From the NCBI RefSeq assembly GCF_025643255.1, contig NZ_CP087112.1, positions 496,001 through 560,000 on the forward strand: DNA of 64,000 bases, given 5' to 3'. The notes under the pieces were generated by a model that saw nothing but the letters and a program-made list of their open reading frames with translations, was not told the DNA's origin and searched no databases. Source of the stretch: Halomonas sp. 7T (GTDB lineage Bacteria > Pseudomonadota > Gammaproteobacteria > Pseudomonadales > Halomonadaceae). A program made the position numbers and the translations under genes. Positions 6,126 to 14,763 of the stretch are shown here, in pieces. The number at the start of each line of letters is the position of its first letter. Position 1 is the first letter of the stretch.

Positions 6126-9074
6126 TCAGGGCCTGGGAAAGCGCTGTGCTTCCCGCCAGCGCTCAAACCAGCGCCTTGGCTGCCATACGCGTAAAGAAGG
6201 CTCGCTATCGACCAGTTCGACGCCAACGCCCACTGACCCCAACTGTGCATACAGTGCGCCATTAGCGCTTTTATCTGCCAATACCACATCAGAAAGCAGT
6301 AATAGCGGGCCGCCGGTGAGCGTTACATCCTGCAGGCTAATCTGTTCGCCGTTAATGCGTAGCTGCGCGGTGCCATCAATATGGCGCACGTTTAACAATC
6401 GGCCTAGCCAGTCACTTTCTCGGGCGCGGGTTAGAAACAGCCTGGCCAACAGGCCGGAATCGCGCATGCTAAGGCGCAGTTGGCTGCTTAAACGAACGGG
6501 GTCATCCCACTCCAACTCTGCTTCATCCATGGCGAGCTGTACCCACCAGCCGGCATCCTGCGCACCAGCCTCACTTTGCCGGAGTACGTTTTCAAGGCGC
6601 AAAAACGAGTCATCGGCGGTAAAACGTCGCGTTTCAAGGTCGCCCTCGGTGAGCTGTAAGCGCAGCTCCACATCTCCCCGTAAATGCTGCTCAAGCAGCG
6701 CCAGCTCTGCCCCAAAAGCGCGCAGGTGGATCTCTCCCTGGGCGGTTGACCCCTCTAATAACCACTCGCTGGAGAGACTGGCTTGACCCCCGAGTAGTTC
6801 GACCCCTGTATCTTCCGGCAGGTAGTGGTTATAGCGGGTGAAGTCGGGGACTTCGGTAATAGGTAGTGCGATACGGGTGGTGAAGTATCGGGGTTCAGGG
6901 GACGCCAGTACATCGCTAAAGCGCTCGGTTTGGGTGGTCAGTGCAAAATGCCGACCCTCCAGGTGAGGGCGCTCATCGCCTTGGCGGCGAAGTGAAAAGC
7001 GAGGAATGCCGAGCGAAAGCTGCGCCTGCTCGGCCGTGTCGAGTTGCGCCGTTAGCTCACCTCGTCCGGTGGCGAGGTAGTCTAAAAACGCGACTTCAAG
7101 CTGGTTGGCGTTCACCCGTAGGCGAGTGGGGGAAAGTAGGCGGTTATCGCGAAACGCCCCCTGGGCAAATAGCTGGCCGTCACCGGAAAGGGCCAGGCCG
7201 TGGGCATCAGGAAGAAACGCATTTAAAAAGCCTAGCCGCTGTACGCTGCCTTCCAGTACAAACTCGCCGCTGAGGGTATCGTGGTTCTGAAAGCGTCCTT
7301 CACGTAGCACAAGCGTGCTTTCCAAGCGCTCGCTGGGGGCTTGGATGTCGGCTATTTGCCAACTTAAGCGTGTTCCGCTGAGATCCAGCGCTGAGCCATC
7401 CGTGGTGGCCCGGTGAATATTCAGATGTAGCTGGGCATCGCTTTCCAGGGTGCCGGAGCGTTCATTGTGCTGCCAGCGGGTGGTTAGCTGCTCGCCTGCA
7501 AGGTGTATCTCGCCGCTTAGCTCGGCGGTGGTAAAGGCAAGCTCGCCACGGCTGGCTGCTTGGGCGCTGAGTAGCTGAAGCGGGCCGGGGCTGGGCAACA
7601 CGGCACCTAGATAGCTTTGCAGCACGCTGATATCCGGTAGGCGCGCGTCCTCCCAATTTAGTTGGCCAGAAGCTTGCTCTTGCGCGTGCTCCGGGTCAAT
7701 TGGGCTACGTGCTTCCAGCGTGATGTCGGCATCTGCCAGTAGCGTTTGTTGGCGGTGTCTGAGCGTGGCATCACTGAGTACGAGCGTGGCATTAAGGGTT
7801 TCATCGGGAGAAAGCGCTGCTGTTAGTGAGCCATCGCCCTGGGCAGAAAAATCAAGCAGCTCAGCGCCCAGCGTTTGGGCTTGCACCTTAAGTGAAGCCT
7901 GATGAGGCCGCGAATCGAGGAGGGTGGCGCTGGCCTCGATATGGCCGCTACCGGAGAGCCGTATTCCTTGGCCCTCAACGGTGTGGGCGAGGTAGCGGTC
8001 CAGCATATCTAATCGGGTGACATTGCCCTGTATTTCCACGCTTACGTCGGTGGGAAGGTCTAGCTGGTCGAGATGCCGGTTGGGCACGCTGGTGGCTAAA
8101 CGTAGCTGGGTATCGGTGGCGTAGGTGTGTGTGTCGGCAAGTACGACCTCGTTTAGCTGGGTTGAAAAATGCAGCTGGTCAGCCTCTACGGATAAGCGCA
8201 CCTGCCCTTCACCGCTAGCCGTGTGGTGGGGCGGTGGGGCGTCGGGCATTAGCCAGCGGCGGGTTTCCTCGGTTGGCCGCAGGCGCTGCTCGTCAAGGGT
8301 GACACGCAGAGTAGGGGCATCCAGAATCAGCTCGCTGTCAGGTTGGAATTGGCCGTTCGCAAGATTAAGTTCACCTGACAAGGCGCCACGACCATTCAGC
8401 GTTAACCAGGGCAGCGCTTCTAAATAGGGCATGAAAACATCCCAAGCGTCTGCTTGGGCGTTGATAGAAAGCTCTGCCGAAAAGGCGCTCAGCAGGGCTG
8501 CTGTTAACTCATTACTTGATGGCTGTGTCGTGACGAGTGGCTCAAGCGTGGCATCAGCACGCAGATTGATATCGCGTACCAGCGTGGCTTGGTCACTTAA
8601 GCGCAGCAAGCGCCCTTGGGTAATGTCTAACGATGCGCTGGGAACCGCCAAGTTGTCACGGCTTAATTGGGTGTTGCTCACCTGCAGCTGGCCTTCCGCT
8701 TCTAGGGCAATATCGCCCACGGTTAGGCGGCGAATACCCAATGCATCCAGCGCCTGTATATGCAGCTCGCCACGCAGTAGCCCCAGCAGCGAGAGGGAAA
8801 GCGTGGCCTGGCGGGCTTCCACTGCAATGGGAAGTGCGCTGTCATCGCGCGCCAGGTAGAGATTTTCCACCTCCCAGCGCCCAGGGTGAAGGCTGGTCGC
8901 GTCTGTCCAGCGGATTTCCACACCGTCAATCTGTGAGATGCGCTGGGGTAGCCACTGGCTATTAAGCAGCCATGTACTGCCTATTAGCCATGTTAAGGCG
9001 ACCAGCAGGGCGCTTAGCAGAGTGATTACGAGCAGGCGTGGCAAGCGGCGCGGCGCGTGTTTCGTGTTCGTCAT
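6126..9074 (-). CDS. Large AsmA-like/YdbH-type envelope protein
   Basis: The 982-residue protein has an N-terminal membrane anchor (about residues 14-37) preceded by a basic cytoplasmic segment. The long remainder is rich in alternating beta strands and leucine (repeated motifs such as ALDALGIRRLTVGDIALEAEG, shortened here, and LRLSDQATLVRDINLRADATL). This is the pattern of AsmA-clan proteins (AsmA, YhdP, TamB, YdbH), which form periplasm-spanning beta-groove bridges moving phospholipids between inner and outer membranes. A C-terminal membrane helix is not obvious. The length is closest to YdbH (about 880) and smaller than YhdP or TamB (about 1260). The gene appears single. Exact subfamily assignment would need a profile search; a lipid-transport role is inference from the clan. 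Confidence 0.6.
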   Translation of the reverse strand: MTNTKHAPRRLPRLLVITLLSALLVALTWLIGSTWLLNSQWLPQRISQIDGVEIRWTDATSLHPGRWEVENLYLARDDSALPIAVEARQATLSLSLLGLLRGELHIQALDALGIRRLTVGDIALEAEGQLQVSNTQLSRDNLAVPSASLDITQGRLLRLSDQATLVRDINLRADATLEPLVTTQPSSNELTAALLSAFSAELSINAQADAWDVFMPYLEALPWLTLNGRGALSGELNLANGQFQPDSELILDAPTLRVTLDEQRLRPTEETRRWLMPDAPPPHHTASGEGQVRLSVEADQLHFSTQLNEVVLADTHTYATDTQLRLATSVPNRHLDQLDLPTDVSVEIQGNVTRLDMLDRYLAHTVEGQGIRLSGSGHIEASATLLDSRPHQASLKVQAQTLGAELLDFSAQGDGSLTAALSPDETLNATLVLSDATLRHRQQTLLADADITLEARSPIDPEHAQEQASGQLNWEDARLPDISVLQSYLGAVLPSPGPLQLLSAQAASRGELAFTTAELSGEIHLAGEQLTTRWQHNERSGTLESDAQLHLNIHRATTDGSALDLSGTRLSWQIADIQAPSERLESTLVLREGRFQNHDTLSGEFVLEGSVQRLGFLNAFLPDAHGLALSGDGQLFAQGAFRDNRLLSPTRLRVNANQLEVAFLDYLATGRGELTAQLDTAEQAQLSLGIPRFSLRRQGDERPHLEGRHFALTTQTERFSDVLASPEPRYFTTRIALPITEVPDFTRYNHYLPEDTGVELLGGQASLSSEWLLEGSTAQGEIHLRAFGAELALLEQHLRGDVELRLQLTEGDLETRRFTADDSFLRLENVLRQSEAGAQDAGWWVQLAMDEAELEWDDPVRLSSQLRLSMRDSGLLARLFLTRARESDWLGRLLNVRHIDGTAQLRINGEQISLQDVTLTGGPLLLLSDVVLADKSANGALYAQLGSVGVGVELVDSEPSLRVWQPRRWFERWREAQRFPRP

Positions 9075-9181
9075 ACGGGCTTCCTAGCAGGTGACTCCTT
9101 TTGGCGCATGTTTTATGGCATTATGCGCGTCGTAAGGCAGTGATGGGTTTTCGATTTCAACGCTAGGCAGGCAGCAAAGCC

Positions 9182-9889
9182 ATGTTCAAGGATTTTTACG
9201 CGCAGCGCGGAGAGTATGTGGTGATCTCCGCTGAGCAGGCCAGCCGCTTCGCTAAGGGCGTGGCCGGTGATTACAACCCAATTCATAATCCGGATGCGCG
9301 GCGTTTCTGCGTGCCGGGTGACCTGCTGTTTACGCTGGTGCTGGTAAAATTTGGGTTGTCGCGACAAATGGAGTTTCGCTTTACCAATATGGTGGGCGCC
9401 GATACGCCAGTTATGTTTAGTGAAGTAGACAATGGCGATATTCACGTTGTTGATGAAAGCGGCAAGTGCTATTTACAGGTAACGCGCAGTGGTGAGGTTA
9501 CCCGTGAAGAGGCCGCAGTTGAAGCGTTTGCCCGCTGCTACGTTGCGTTTTCAGGCAAAAATTTCCCGCATTATTTGAAGCCGTTGATGGAGCAACATGG
9601 GGTGATGTTTAATCCTAAACGCCCGCTGGTCATTTACGACAGCATGGGGTTTTGCTTAGAGCGCTTAGACGGTTTTGCACCTGGATTGGCCCTGACCCGC
9701 TCCTCCTTAGATGTTCAGGGTAAGCGCGCCGATGCGCTGCTAGAGTTTTCGATTGAATCGGCAGGGGAAGCGGTGGGGGTGGGCTCCAAAAAATTAGTGG
9801 TTAGCGGCCTGTGTGACTACGACGCCGCTGAAATGGCCGCCATTGTTGACGAGTTTTATCGGTTAAAAGCAGCTTATGAAGCTGCCTAA
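9182..9889 (+). CDS. DUF3581-family protein (hot-dog-like N-terminal motif)
   Basis: The 235-residue protein shows no signal peptide or membrane segment. The N-terminal region has VAGDYNPIHNPDARRFCVPG at about residues 26-45. The D-x-NPIH arrangement resembles the catalytic Asp/His motif of MaoC-type hot-dog hydratases, and the rest fits the DUF3581 family, which is mainly found in gammaproteobacteria and has no assigned function. The start at 9182 is the first ATG and sits 107 bases from the divergent AsmA-like start, so this space holds both promoters. A hydratase- or thioester-binding role is a guess from the motif only. Confidence 0.65.
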   Translation: MFKDFYAQRGEYVVISAEQASRFAKGVAGDYNPIHNPDARRFCVPGDLLFTLVLVKFGLSRQMEFRFTNMVGADTPVMFSEVDNGDIHVVDESGKCYLQVTRSGEVTREEAAVEAFARCYVAFSGKNFPHYLKPLMEQHGVMFNPKRPLVIYDSMGFCLERLDGFAPGLALTRSSLDVQGKRADALLEFSIESAGEAVGVGSKKLVVSGLCDYDAAEMAAIVDEFYRLKAAYEAA

Positions 9890-9913
9890 GCGTTGTTAAA
9901 CGCGTTGTTAAAC
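9890..9913. repeat. Perfect 2 x 12-base tandem repeat
   Basis: GCGTTGTTAAAC occurs twice in direct succession immediately after the DUF3581 stop codon. Each unit also contains GCGTT/AACGC symmetry, so small hairpins can form. It looks like a local slip duplication in the short gap before the convergent stress-protein gene. Confidence 0.7.
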
Positions 9914-9919
9914 AGTGGG

Positions 9920-10819
9920 CTAGGCCACTACCGTGACCGGGCAGGGGGCGAGCTCAATGACTTTTTGGCTTACGCTGCCTAGTAACGACTCCTGAAGATA
10001 CCCCAAGCCCCGGCGACCCATCATAATCACGGGGCTGTCGGGGCATTGCTCAGCTTGCTCAATAATGGCCTCGGCGTAGCGCTCATCCTGTAAAAGTTGC
10101 TCGGTGACGCCCGCTGGAACCTCTCCTAACATCTCGCGGGTACGGCGAAAAACTCGTTGCGCTTCGTTCTCGTCGCTGTCCAGTAAGGGTTGTGACCCTG
10201 GGAGTTGGCAAAACAGCATCTCAACGCTGATGTGACCGCTGCGTGCCAGGTCGCCCGCTAATTGTGCGGCCGCGTCGCTGTGAGAAGAGCCATCCACCGG
10301 CAATAAAATACGCCCAATCTTTGCGGATTCAATACGATTGGCGTCGGCATGGATGATGGTAACCGGCCCACGGGCACGATGAACCACCGCATTGCTCACG
10401 CTCCCTCTTAGCCATTTACCCACCTCGCTAAGGTGACGGGCACCCATGACGAGCAACGTCTTTGAGTGCTGGCGGGCGTGTTCCACAATGATGCGTTCTG
10501 GCTGGTTTACAAACCCTTTGTCGTGCAGGCGTACCTCTTCAACGGTGAGCGACGCTGTAAAAGGCAGTGCCGTTAACTGCTGATGTGCGGCTTGAAAAAC
10601 AGCGTTAGCTTTTGCATCTTGCTGGGCGCGGTCATGGTCGGCGCTAATCTCGCGGTTACTGGGCACATCGCTGAGCTCGGCGGGATTGAGCGGCAGGACA
10701 TGAATCAGCTGTAAGGTGGCATCGAGTAGACTGGCTAGCAGAGCAGCATGGTGGGTGGCCGCTGCCGCTGCTTCGGAACTATCAACCGCTACCATCACCA
10801 TGGATATTTGTTCGCTCAT
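9920..10819 (-). CDS. Tandem universal stress protein (two Usp domains)
   Basis: The 299-residue protein has two UspA-like domains, about 5-148 and 158-299. Each opens with a beta strand and VDSSEAA or VDGSSHSD and ends with the nucleotide-binding glycine signature (GARHLSEVGKWLRGSVSNAV in the first, GRRGLGYLQESLLGSVSQKV in the second). These match the G-2x-G-9x-G(S/T) motif of ATP-binding Usp proteins. It is divergent from the TRAP transporter operon. In Halomonas elongata a Usp protein (TeaD) regulates the TeaABC TRAP transporter, so a functional link to the neighbouring TRAP genes is plausible. The arrangement is divergent here rather than in one operon, and the protein has two domains. 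Confidence 0.9.
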   Translation of the reverse strand: MSEQISMVMVAVDSSEAAAAATHHAALLASLLDATLQLIHVLPLNPAELSDVPSNREISADHDRAQQDAKANAVFQAAHQQLTALPFTASLTVEEVRLHDKGFVNQPERIIVEHARQHSKTLLVMGARHLSEVGKWLRGSVSNAVVHRARGPVTIIHADANRIESAKIGRILLPVDGSSHSDAAAQLAGDLARSGHISVEMLFCQLPGSQPLLDSDENEAQRVFRRTREMLGEVPAGVTEQLLQDERYAEAIIEQAEQCPDSPVIMMGRRGLGYLQESLLGSVSQKVIELAPCPVTVVA

Positions 10820-10991
10820 GCGTGTAGCTCCTTGTGGTTAAGAGCGTAATTTTTATAGTCGATAGCCTATCTCAGTCGCGCTTTAATATCTGCGTCAAGC
10901 GCAGTAAAGTTTTGCCATCCCGTTAACGGCAGCGGGTGCCATTAACGCAACCGCTAAGGTATTCTCAAAGCTGACTAATTAAAAAAACACC

Positions 10992-11014
10992 CAAAGCGCT
11001 AATATGGCGCTTTG
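10992..11014 (+). promoter_or_regulatory. Hairpin in the leader of the TRAP operon
   Basis: CAAAGCGC and GCGCTTTG form a perfect 8-base-pair stem with a 7-base loop, ending 20 bases before the dctP-like ATG. There is no T-tract, so it is not a classical terminator. It may shape translation or mRNA stability of the binding-protein gene. Confidence 0.45.
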
Positions 11015-11034
11015 TCTGGACAACGAGGCTTTGC

Positions 11035-12021
11035 ATGAACCGAATGAAAACGCTGACGCTCGCCTGCGCTGCAGCCGCCCTGGCCGTTTCCTCTGTTAGC
11101 GCTCAGGCGCGTGATTTCCGTTTAGGGCTGATCACCCCCGCCCAACACCTGTGGTCCACCGAAGCCGAAGCGTTTGCGCAAACGTTAAACGAACGCTCCA
11201 ATGGTGAGCATAGCGTAAGCGTGTTTCCTGCACAGCAGCTGGGCAACGAAGCGCAGATGGTGCAGCAACTGCAAACCGGCGCGCTGGACATGGCCTTTCT
11301 GACCATCGCCGAAATCTCCAACCGTATTCCCGACTTTGGTGCGCTCTACGCCCCCTACCTTGTCGATGACGTGAACCACGCGGCGCGCCTGCTGCGCTCC
11401 GATGCCGCCGGTGAACTGCTGGACTTAATGCCAGAAGGCGTGGGGCTGGTCGGTGTCGGTTACGGCATGGTGGGTATGCGCCAAGTGCTGAGCCGCAGCC
11501 CCATTGAAAGCGCTGATGATTTGCAGGGGCAACGGCTGCGTATTACCCCCTTCGAGCCCATCCGTGACTTCTACACAGCGACTGGCGCGGCGCCTGCCCC
11601 GATGCCGCTATTGGAAGTGTACGACGCGTTGGCGAACGGCCAAGTCGATGCCATCGATATGGATTTCGACTCGATTCTAATTTTGAAATTCTACGAGCAG
11701 GCAAACAACCTACTGATTTCCAACCATATGATGTTCCCCATGGTGGGGGTCGTATCTGGGCGGGTATGGCGCGAGCTCTCTGAAGAGGATCGCGAGCTGA
11801 TTGATAACGCGATGGCCGAACACCTGGAGAACGTGCTGACCGGTTTTGAAGCGAAGGACGCCGCCCAGGAAGAAGAAATTCGCGCGCTGGATATTAATAT
11901 CGTCGAAGCCGATGCCGAGTTCTTCGCCGAGGCGATTGCCGAGTGGGAACGCATCTGGGCACCGAAAGCGCCCATGCTGGAAACCCTGCGTGACGAGGCG
12001 GATCGCCTGCGCGACGAGTAA
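11035..12021 (+). CDS. TRAP transporter substrate-binding protein (DctP family)
   Basis: The 328-residue protein has a signal peptide (residues 1-25, cleavage near SAQA-RDF) and the DctP/TRAP periplasmic fold. Visible family features are QLGNEAQMVQQLQTGALDMA near residue 70 and QGQRLRITPFEP near residue 165, which carries the arginine that usually binds the ligand carboxylate, then PMPLLEVYDALANGQVDAID. It binds its ligand in the periplasm and delivers it to the DctQ-DctM permease encoded directly downstream. The ligand is probably an organic acid or zwitterion. The protein is clearly different from the ectoine binder TeaA. It is the first gene of a three-gene operon. Confidence 0.92.
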   Translation: MNRMKTLTLACAAAALAVSSVSAQARDFRLGLITPAQHLWSTEAEAFAQTLNERSNGEHSVSVFPAQQLGNEAQMVQQLQTGALDMAFLTIAEISNRIPDFGALYAPYLVDDVNHAARLLRSDAAGELLDLMPEGVGLVGVGYGMVGMRQVLSRSPIESADDLQGQRLRITPFEPIRDFYTATGAAPAPMPLLEVYDALANGQVDAIDMDFDSILILKFYEQANNLLISNHMMFPMVGVVSGRVWRELSEEDRELIDNAMAEHLENVLTGFEAKDAAQEEEIRALDINIVEADAEFFAEAIAEWERIWAPKAPMLETLRDEADRLRDE

Positions 12022-12064
12022 TCTTTAACGCCAAATAAGCCGTTGATAAAGGCCTTAAATCATC

Positions 12065-12601
12065 ATGTTGCAACGCCTTTCCAAAGGGCTTGCCCGCTGC
12101 GAAGAGATCACCGCCGCTGCCCTGGCAGCGGCGGTGACGTGTTTAATCCTCACGAATATCGCCTTTCGCGTGCTGGGCAGCCCGCTTTATTGGGTCAGTG
12201 AATTGGCGATTTATGCCATGATCTGGATGACTTTTTTGATTGCCGGGGCCGTGCTCAAACGCCGCCAGGGCATCGCGGTAACGCTGGTCAGTGACCTGCT
12301 GCCGACTCAGGGTGGAAAGTTAGTGGGCGTCGCGGTGGATGCCATGGTGCTGCTGTTTGCGCTGCTGTTGGTCTGGCTCTGCTGGCGCTGGTACCAGCCG
12401 CTGACGCTGGTCCAAACTGGCTTCGATACCCGGGCTTTTCAGGGGCAAACGTTCAATTTCATCTATGCGGAAAATACCTCCACCCTGGGCATTAAAAAGT
12501 TCTGGGCGTGGCTGATTGTGCCCTGGTTTGCGCTCTCGCTAAGCCTGCACGGCGTGGCGAATCTGGCACAATCGCTGAGGGCATTGAGGGAGCGCGTATG
12601 A
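12065..12601 (+). CDS. TRAP transporter small permease (DctQ family)
   Basis: The 178-residue protein has four hydrophobic segments and the DctQ signature around ISELAIYAMIWMTFLIAGAVLKR (read here as VSELAIYAMIWMTFL), the second helix and its charged exit. Between helices three and four there is an insertion of about 40 residues, longer than usual, containing WYQPLTLVQTGFDTRAFQG. DctQ pairs with DctM to form the membrane part of the TRAP sodium-coupled importer. The stop overlaps the dctM start by four bases (ATGA), indicating translational coupling. Confidence 0.88.
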   Translation: MLQRLSKGLARCEEITAAALAAAVTCLILTNIAFRVLGSPLYWVSELAIYAMIWMTFLIAGAVLKRRQGIAVTLVSDLLPTQGGKLVGVAVDAMVLLFALLLVWLCWRWYQPLTLVQTGFDTRAFQGQTFNFIYAENTSTLGIKKFWAWLIVPWFALSLSLHGVANLAQSLRALRERV

Positions 12602-13863
12602 CGGTCGTGGTGTTCTTGCTGCTGCTACTAGGCGCGGTGCCCATTGCGCTGGTGCTGGCGCTTACGGCGATGTGGTACATCCAGGCCTCCGGTAATACGG
12701 TGCTGTTTGACTCTTACCCGCAGCAACTGTTTAGCGCCATCGAAAGCTACGGCTTGCTGGCGATACCGCTGTTCATGTTGGCCGGGGAGTTAATGAACGA
12801 GGGCGGGCTGACCAAGCGCTTGATTGCCCTCGCGCGGATTCTGGTGGGGGGCTTTCGCGGCGGCTTGGCCTACATCAACCTGGTGGCCAATATGATGATG
12901 GCGGCAATCATTGGCTCGGCGGCGTCACAAATCGCCATTATGTCCCGCGCCATGGTGCCTGCTATGGAGCAGGAGGGCTACGACAAGCCCTACAGCGCGG
13001 CGATTACCGCCGCTGGCGGGCTGCTCTCGCCGATCATTCCACCCTCCATGCTGTTCGTGCTGTTTGGCGTGATGGCCCAGGTACCCATTGCGGAGATGTT
13101 TATCGCCGGGCTGCTGCCGGGGCTACTGCTGGGCGCAAGCTTTTTTGTGGTCATCGCCGTGGTGGGGCTCGTGCAGCAATACCCAAAAGGAGAGTGGCCT
13201 AGCCGTCAACAGGCACTGCACGATGCGCTGTGGGGCATGCCTGCGCTGCTGATTCCGGTAATTATCATTGGCGGTATTTTACTGGGTATCGCCACGCCCA
13301 CGGAGTCGGCGGCGCTGGCGTCACTAGCGGCGCTATTGATGGGGCGCTTTGTGTATGGCGACCTGCGTTTGACGCAGCTCCCGCAGGTGCTTACCCGCAC
13401 CGCGATTAACGCTGGGCTGGTGATTATGTTGATTGCAGCGGCAGGCGTGTTTGGGTGGGTGGTGATTTACGAGCAGCTGCCGCAAATGGCCGCCGCGTGG
13501 ATTGCCGCGCTGACCAGCAGCCCGTTTCTGTTTCTGCTGCTGGTGATCGGGGCGCTGCTTATTGTTGGCATGATCATTGATGGGATTGCCGCGCTAATTC
13601 TGGTGGTGCCTATTTTGATGCCGATTGCTCAAAGTCAGTTTGCGATTAGCCCCTACCAGTTTGGCGTGGTGGTTTGCTTAACCCTGGTGATGGGGTTACT
13701 TACCCCGCCGGTGGGAGCGGGATTGTTTATCGCATCTTCGATGACCGGCGCGCCGCCGCTGAAAATCTTCCGGGCGCTGCTGCCCTTTTTGTTGGCCACC
13801 CTGGTGACGCTGGTGCTGCTGGCGTGGCTGCCGTGGTTAACCAACGGGCTCATTCAGCGATAA
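12598..13863 (+). CDS. TRAP transporter large permease (DctM family)
   Basis: The start is the ATG at 12598, which overlaps the DctQ stop; longer in-frame extensions lie inside dctQ. The 421-residue protein has about eleven to twelve membrane segments. Typical DctM motifs are AIPLFMLAGELMNEGGLTKRL near residue 55 (quoted in part), the loop AAGGLLSPIIPPSMLFVLFG near residue 140, and TPTESAALASLAALL near residue 235. It catalyses sodium-driven uptake of the ligand handed over by the binding protein. A strong inverted repeat follows the stop. Confidence 0.92.
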   Translation: MTVVVFLLLLLGAVPIALVLALTAMWYIQASGNTVLFDSYPQQLFSAIESYGLLAIPLFMLAGELMNEGGLTKRLIALARILVGGFRGGLAYINLVANMMMAAIIGSAASQIAIMSRAMVPAMEQEGYDKPYSAAITAAGGLLSPIIPPSMLFVLFGVMAQVPIAEMFIAGLLPGLLLGASFFVVIAVVGLVQQYPKGEWPSRQQALHDALWGMPALLIPVIIIGGILLGIATPTESAALASLAALLMGRFVYGDLRLTQLPQVLTRTAINAGLVIMLIAAAGVFGWVVIYEQLPQMAAAWIAALTSSPFLFLLLVIGALLIVGMIIDGIAALILVVPILMPIAQSQFAISPYQFGVVVCLTLVMGLLTPPVGAGLFIASSMTGAPPLKIFRALLPFLLATLVTLVLLAWLPWLTNGLIQR

Positions 13864-13867
13864 AGAC

Positions 13868-13899
13868 CGCTTGGGCACAGTTTAAGCCGTGCCCAAGCG
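13868..13899. terminator. Inverted repeat between convergent TRAP and transglutaminase genes
   Basis: CGCTTGGGCAC and GTGCCCAAGCG form a perfect 11-base-pair stem with a 10-base loop. It starts five bases after the DctM stop and overlaps the last codons of the convergent transglutaminase gene. There is no T-tract on either side, so intrinsic termination is uncertain, but the placement between convergent genes fits a bidirectional transcription barrier. Confidence 0.6.
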
Positions 13900-14763
13900 C
13901 TCCGTGAGCGGCATCACATCAACCTCCACTTCGAGCTTGTGGTCACCTCCGCCGTTCATCACCCCTTTGAGCGGTGCTACATCCGCGTAATCTCGGCCCC
14001 AGGCCAGCACCGGATGCTGCTCGCCAGCCACCGTGCCGTTGGTCGGGTCGAGCGCCAGCCAGCCCCAGCCTGGAATCCAGGTGGCCAGCCACGCGTGGGA
14101 AGCATCGGCGCCAATCAGCCGCGGCTGCCCAGGCGGCGGCTGGGTTTCCAAATAGCCGCTCACGTAGCGTGTCGCTAAACCCACCGAGCGCAGTGCGCCA
14201 ATCGCTAGGTGGGCAAAGTCTTGGCATACGCCACGTCGGTTGGCGAGCACTTCGCTTAATGGCGTTGCCAGCGTGGTGAAGCTGGGGTCGTACTCGAAGG
14301 TGTCGTAAATCAACTGATTGAGTGCCAGCGCGGCATCAACCAGCGGGCGGCCAGGCGTGAAACAGCTGCGGGCAAACGCCGCCAGCTCGTCGTTACGACG
14401 AATAAACGGTGAGTCGAGCCGGTAAAGCTGCATATCGAAGCGGCTATCGTGACGTAGCTGTTCGGCCACGCTCTCCCAAGCGGGAGAGCTGCCGGGCAGA
14501 GGCTCCAGGGGTTGGGTGTTGAGCGGTGTGACGACGGTTACATCCAGCGTTTGATGCACGTCTTCCAGGGCAAAGTAGAGCACTCGGTTGCCAAACACGT
14601 CGCGGCGTTCTGCCTGTACCTGGGGCAGCGGGCTGATCGTCAGCTCTGACGCACCACACTGCTGGTGCTGGGTTTTGCGCGGCAACACTCTGGCCTCGCT
14701 ATGGCAGAGCGTCACCGGAGCGCTGTAGTGATAGCGTGTGGTGTGCCGCAGCGTGTAGTTCAT
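13882..14763 (-). CDS. Transglutaminase-like cysteine protease/ligase-type protein
   Basis: The 293-residue protein has the bacterial transglutaminase N-terminal domain (about 1-85) and a transglutaminase-like core (about 140-245). The catalytic triad is visible: Cys180 in RRGVCQDFAH, His223 in ADASHAWLATW and Asp239 in LALDPTNG. There is no signal peptide, so it is cytoplasmic. It is the last gene of a three-gene minus-strand operon (DUF2126 protein, ATP-grasp/alpha-E fusion, this gene) and overlaps the fusion gene by four bases (ATGA). In this gene context such proteins are thought to be peptidases or amide-bond exchangers acting on a peptide made by the neighbouring ligases. Confidence 0.9.
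   Translation of the reverse strand: MNYTLRHTTRYHYSAPVTLCHSEARVLPRKTQHQQCGASELTISPLPQVQAERRDVFGNRVLYFALEDVHQTLDVTVVTPLNTQPLEPLPGSSPAWESVAEQLRHDSRFDMQLYRLDSPFIRRNDELAAFARSCFTPGRPLVDAALALNQLIYDTFEYDPSFTTLATPLSEVLANRRGVCQDFAHLAIGALRSVGLATRYVSGYLETQPPPGQPRLIGADASHAWLATWIPGWGWLALDPTNGTVAGEQHPVLAWGRDYADVAPLKGVMNGGGDHKLEVEVDVMPLTERLGTA

Noticed and set aside
11035..13863. TeaABC ectoine transporter
   Set aside because: The binding protein does not resemble TeaA, although the neighbouring Usp gene invites the comparison.
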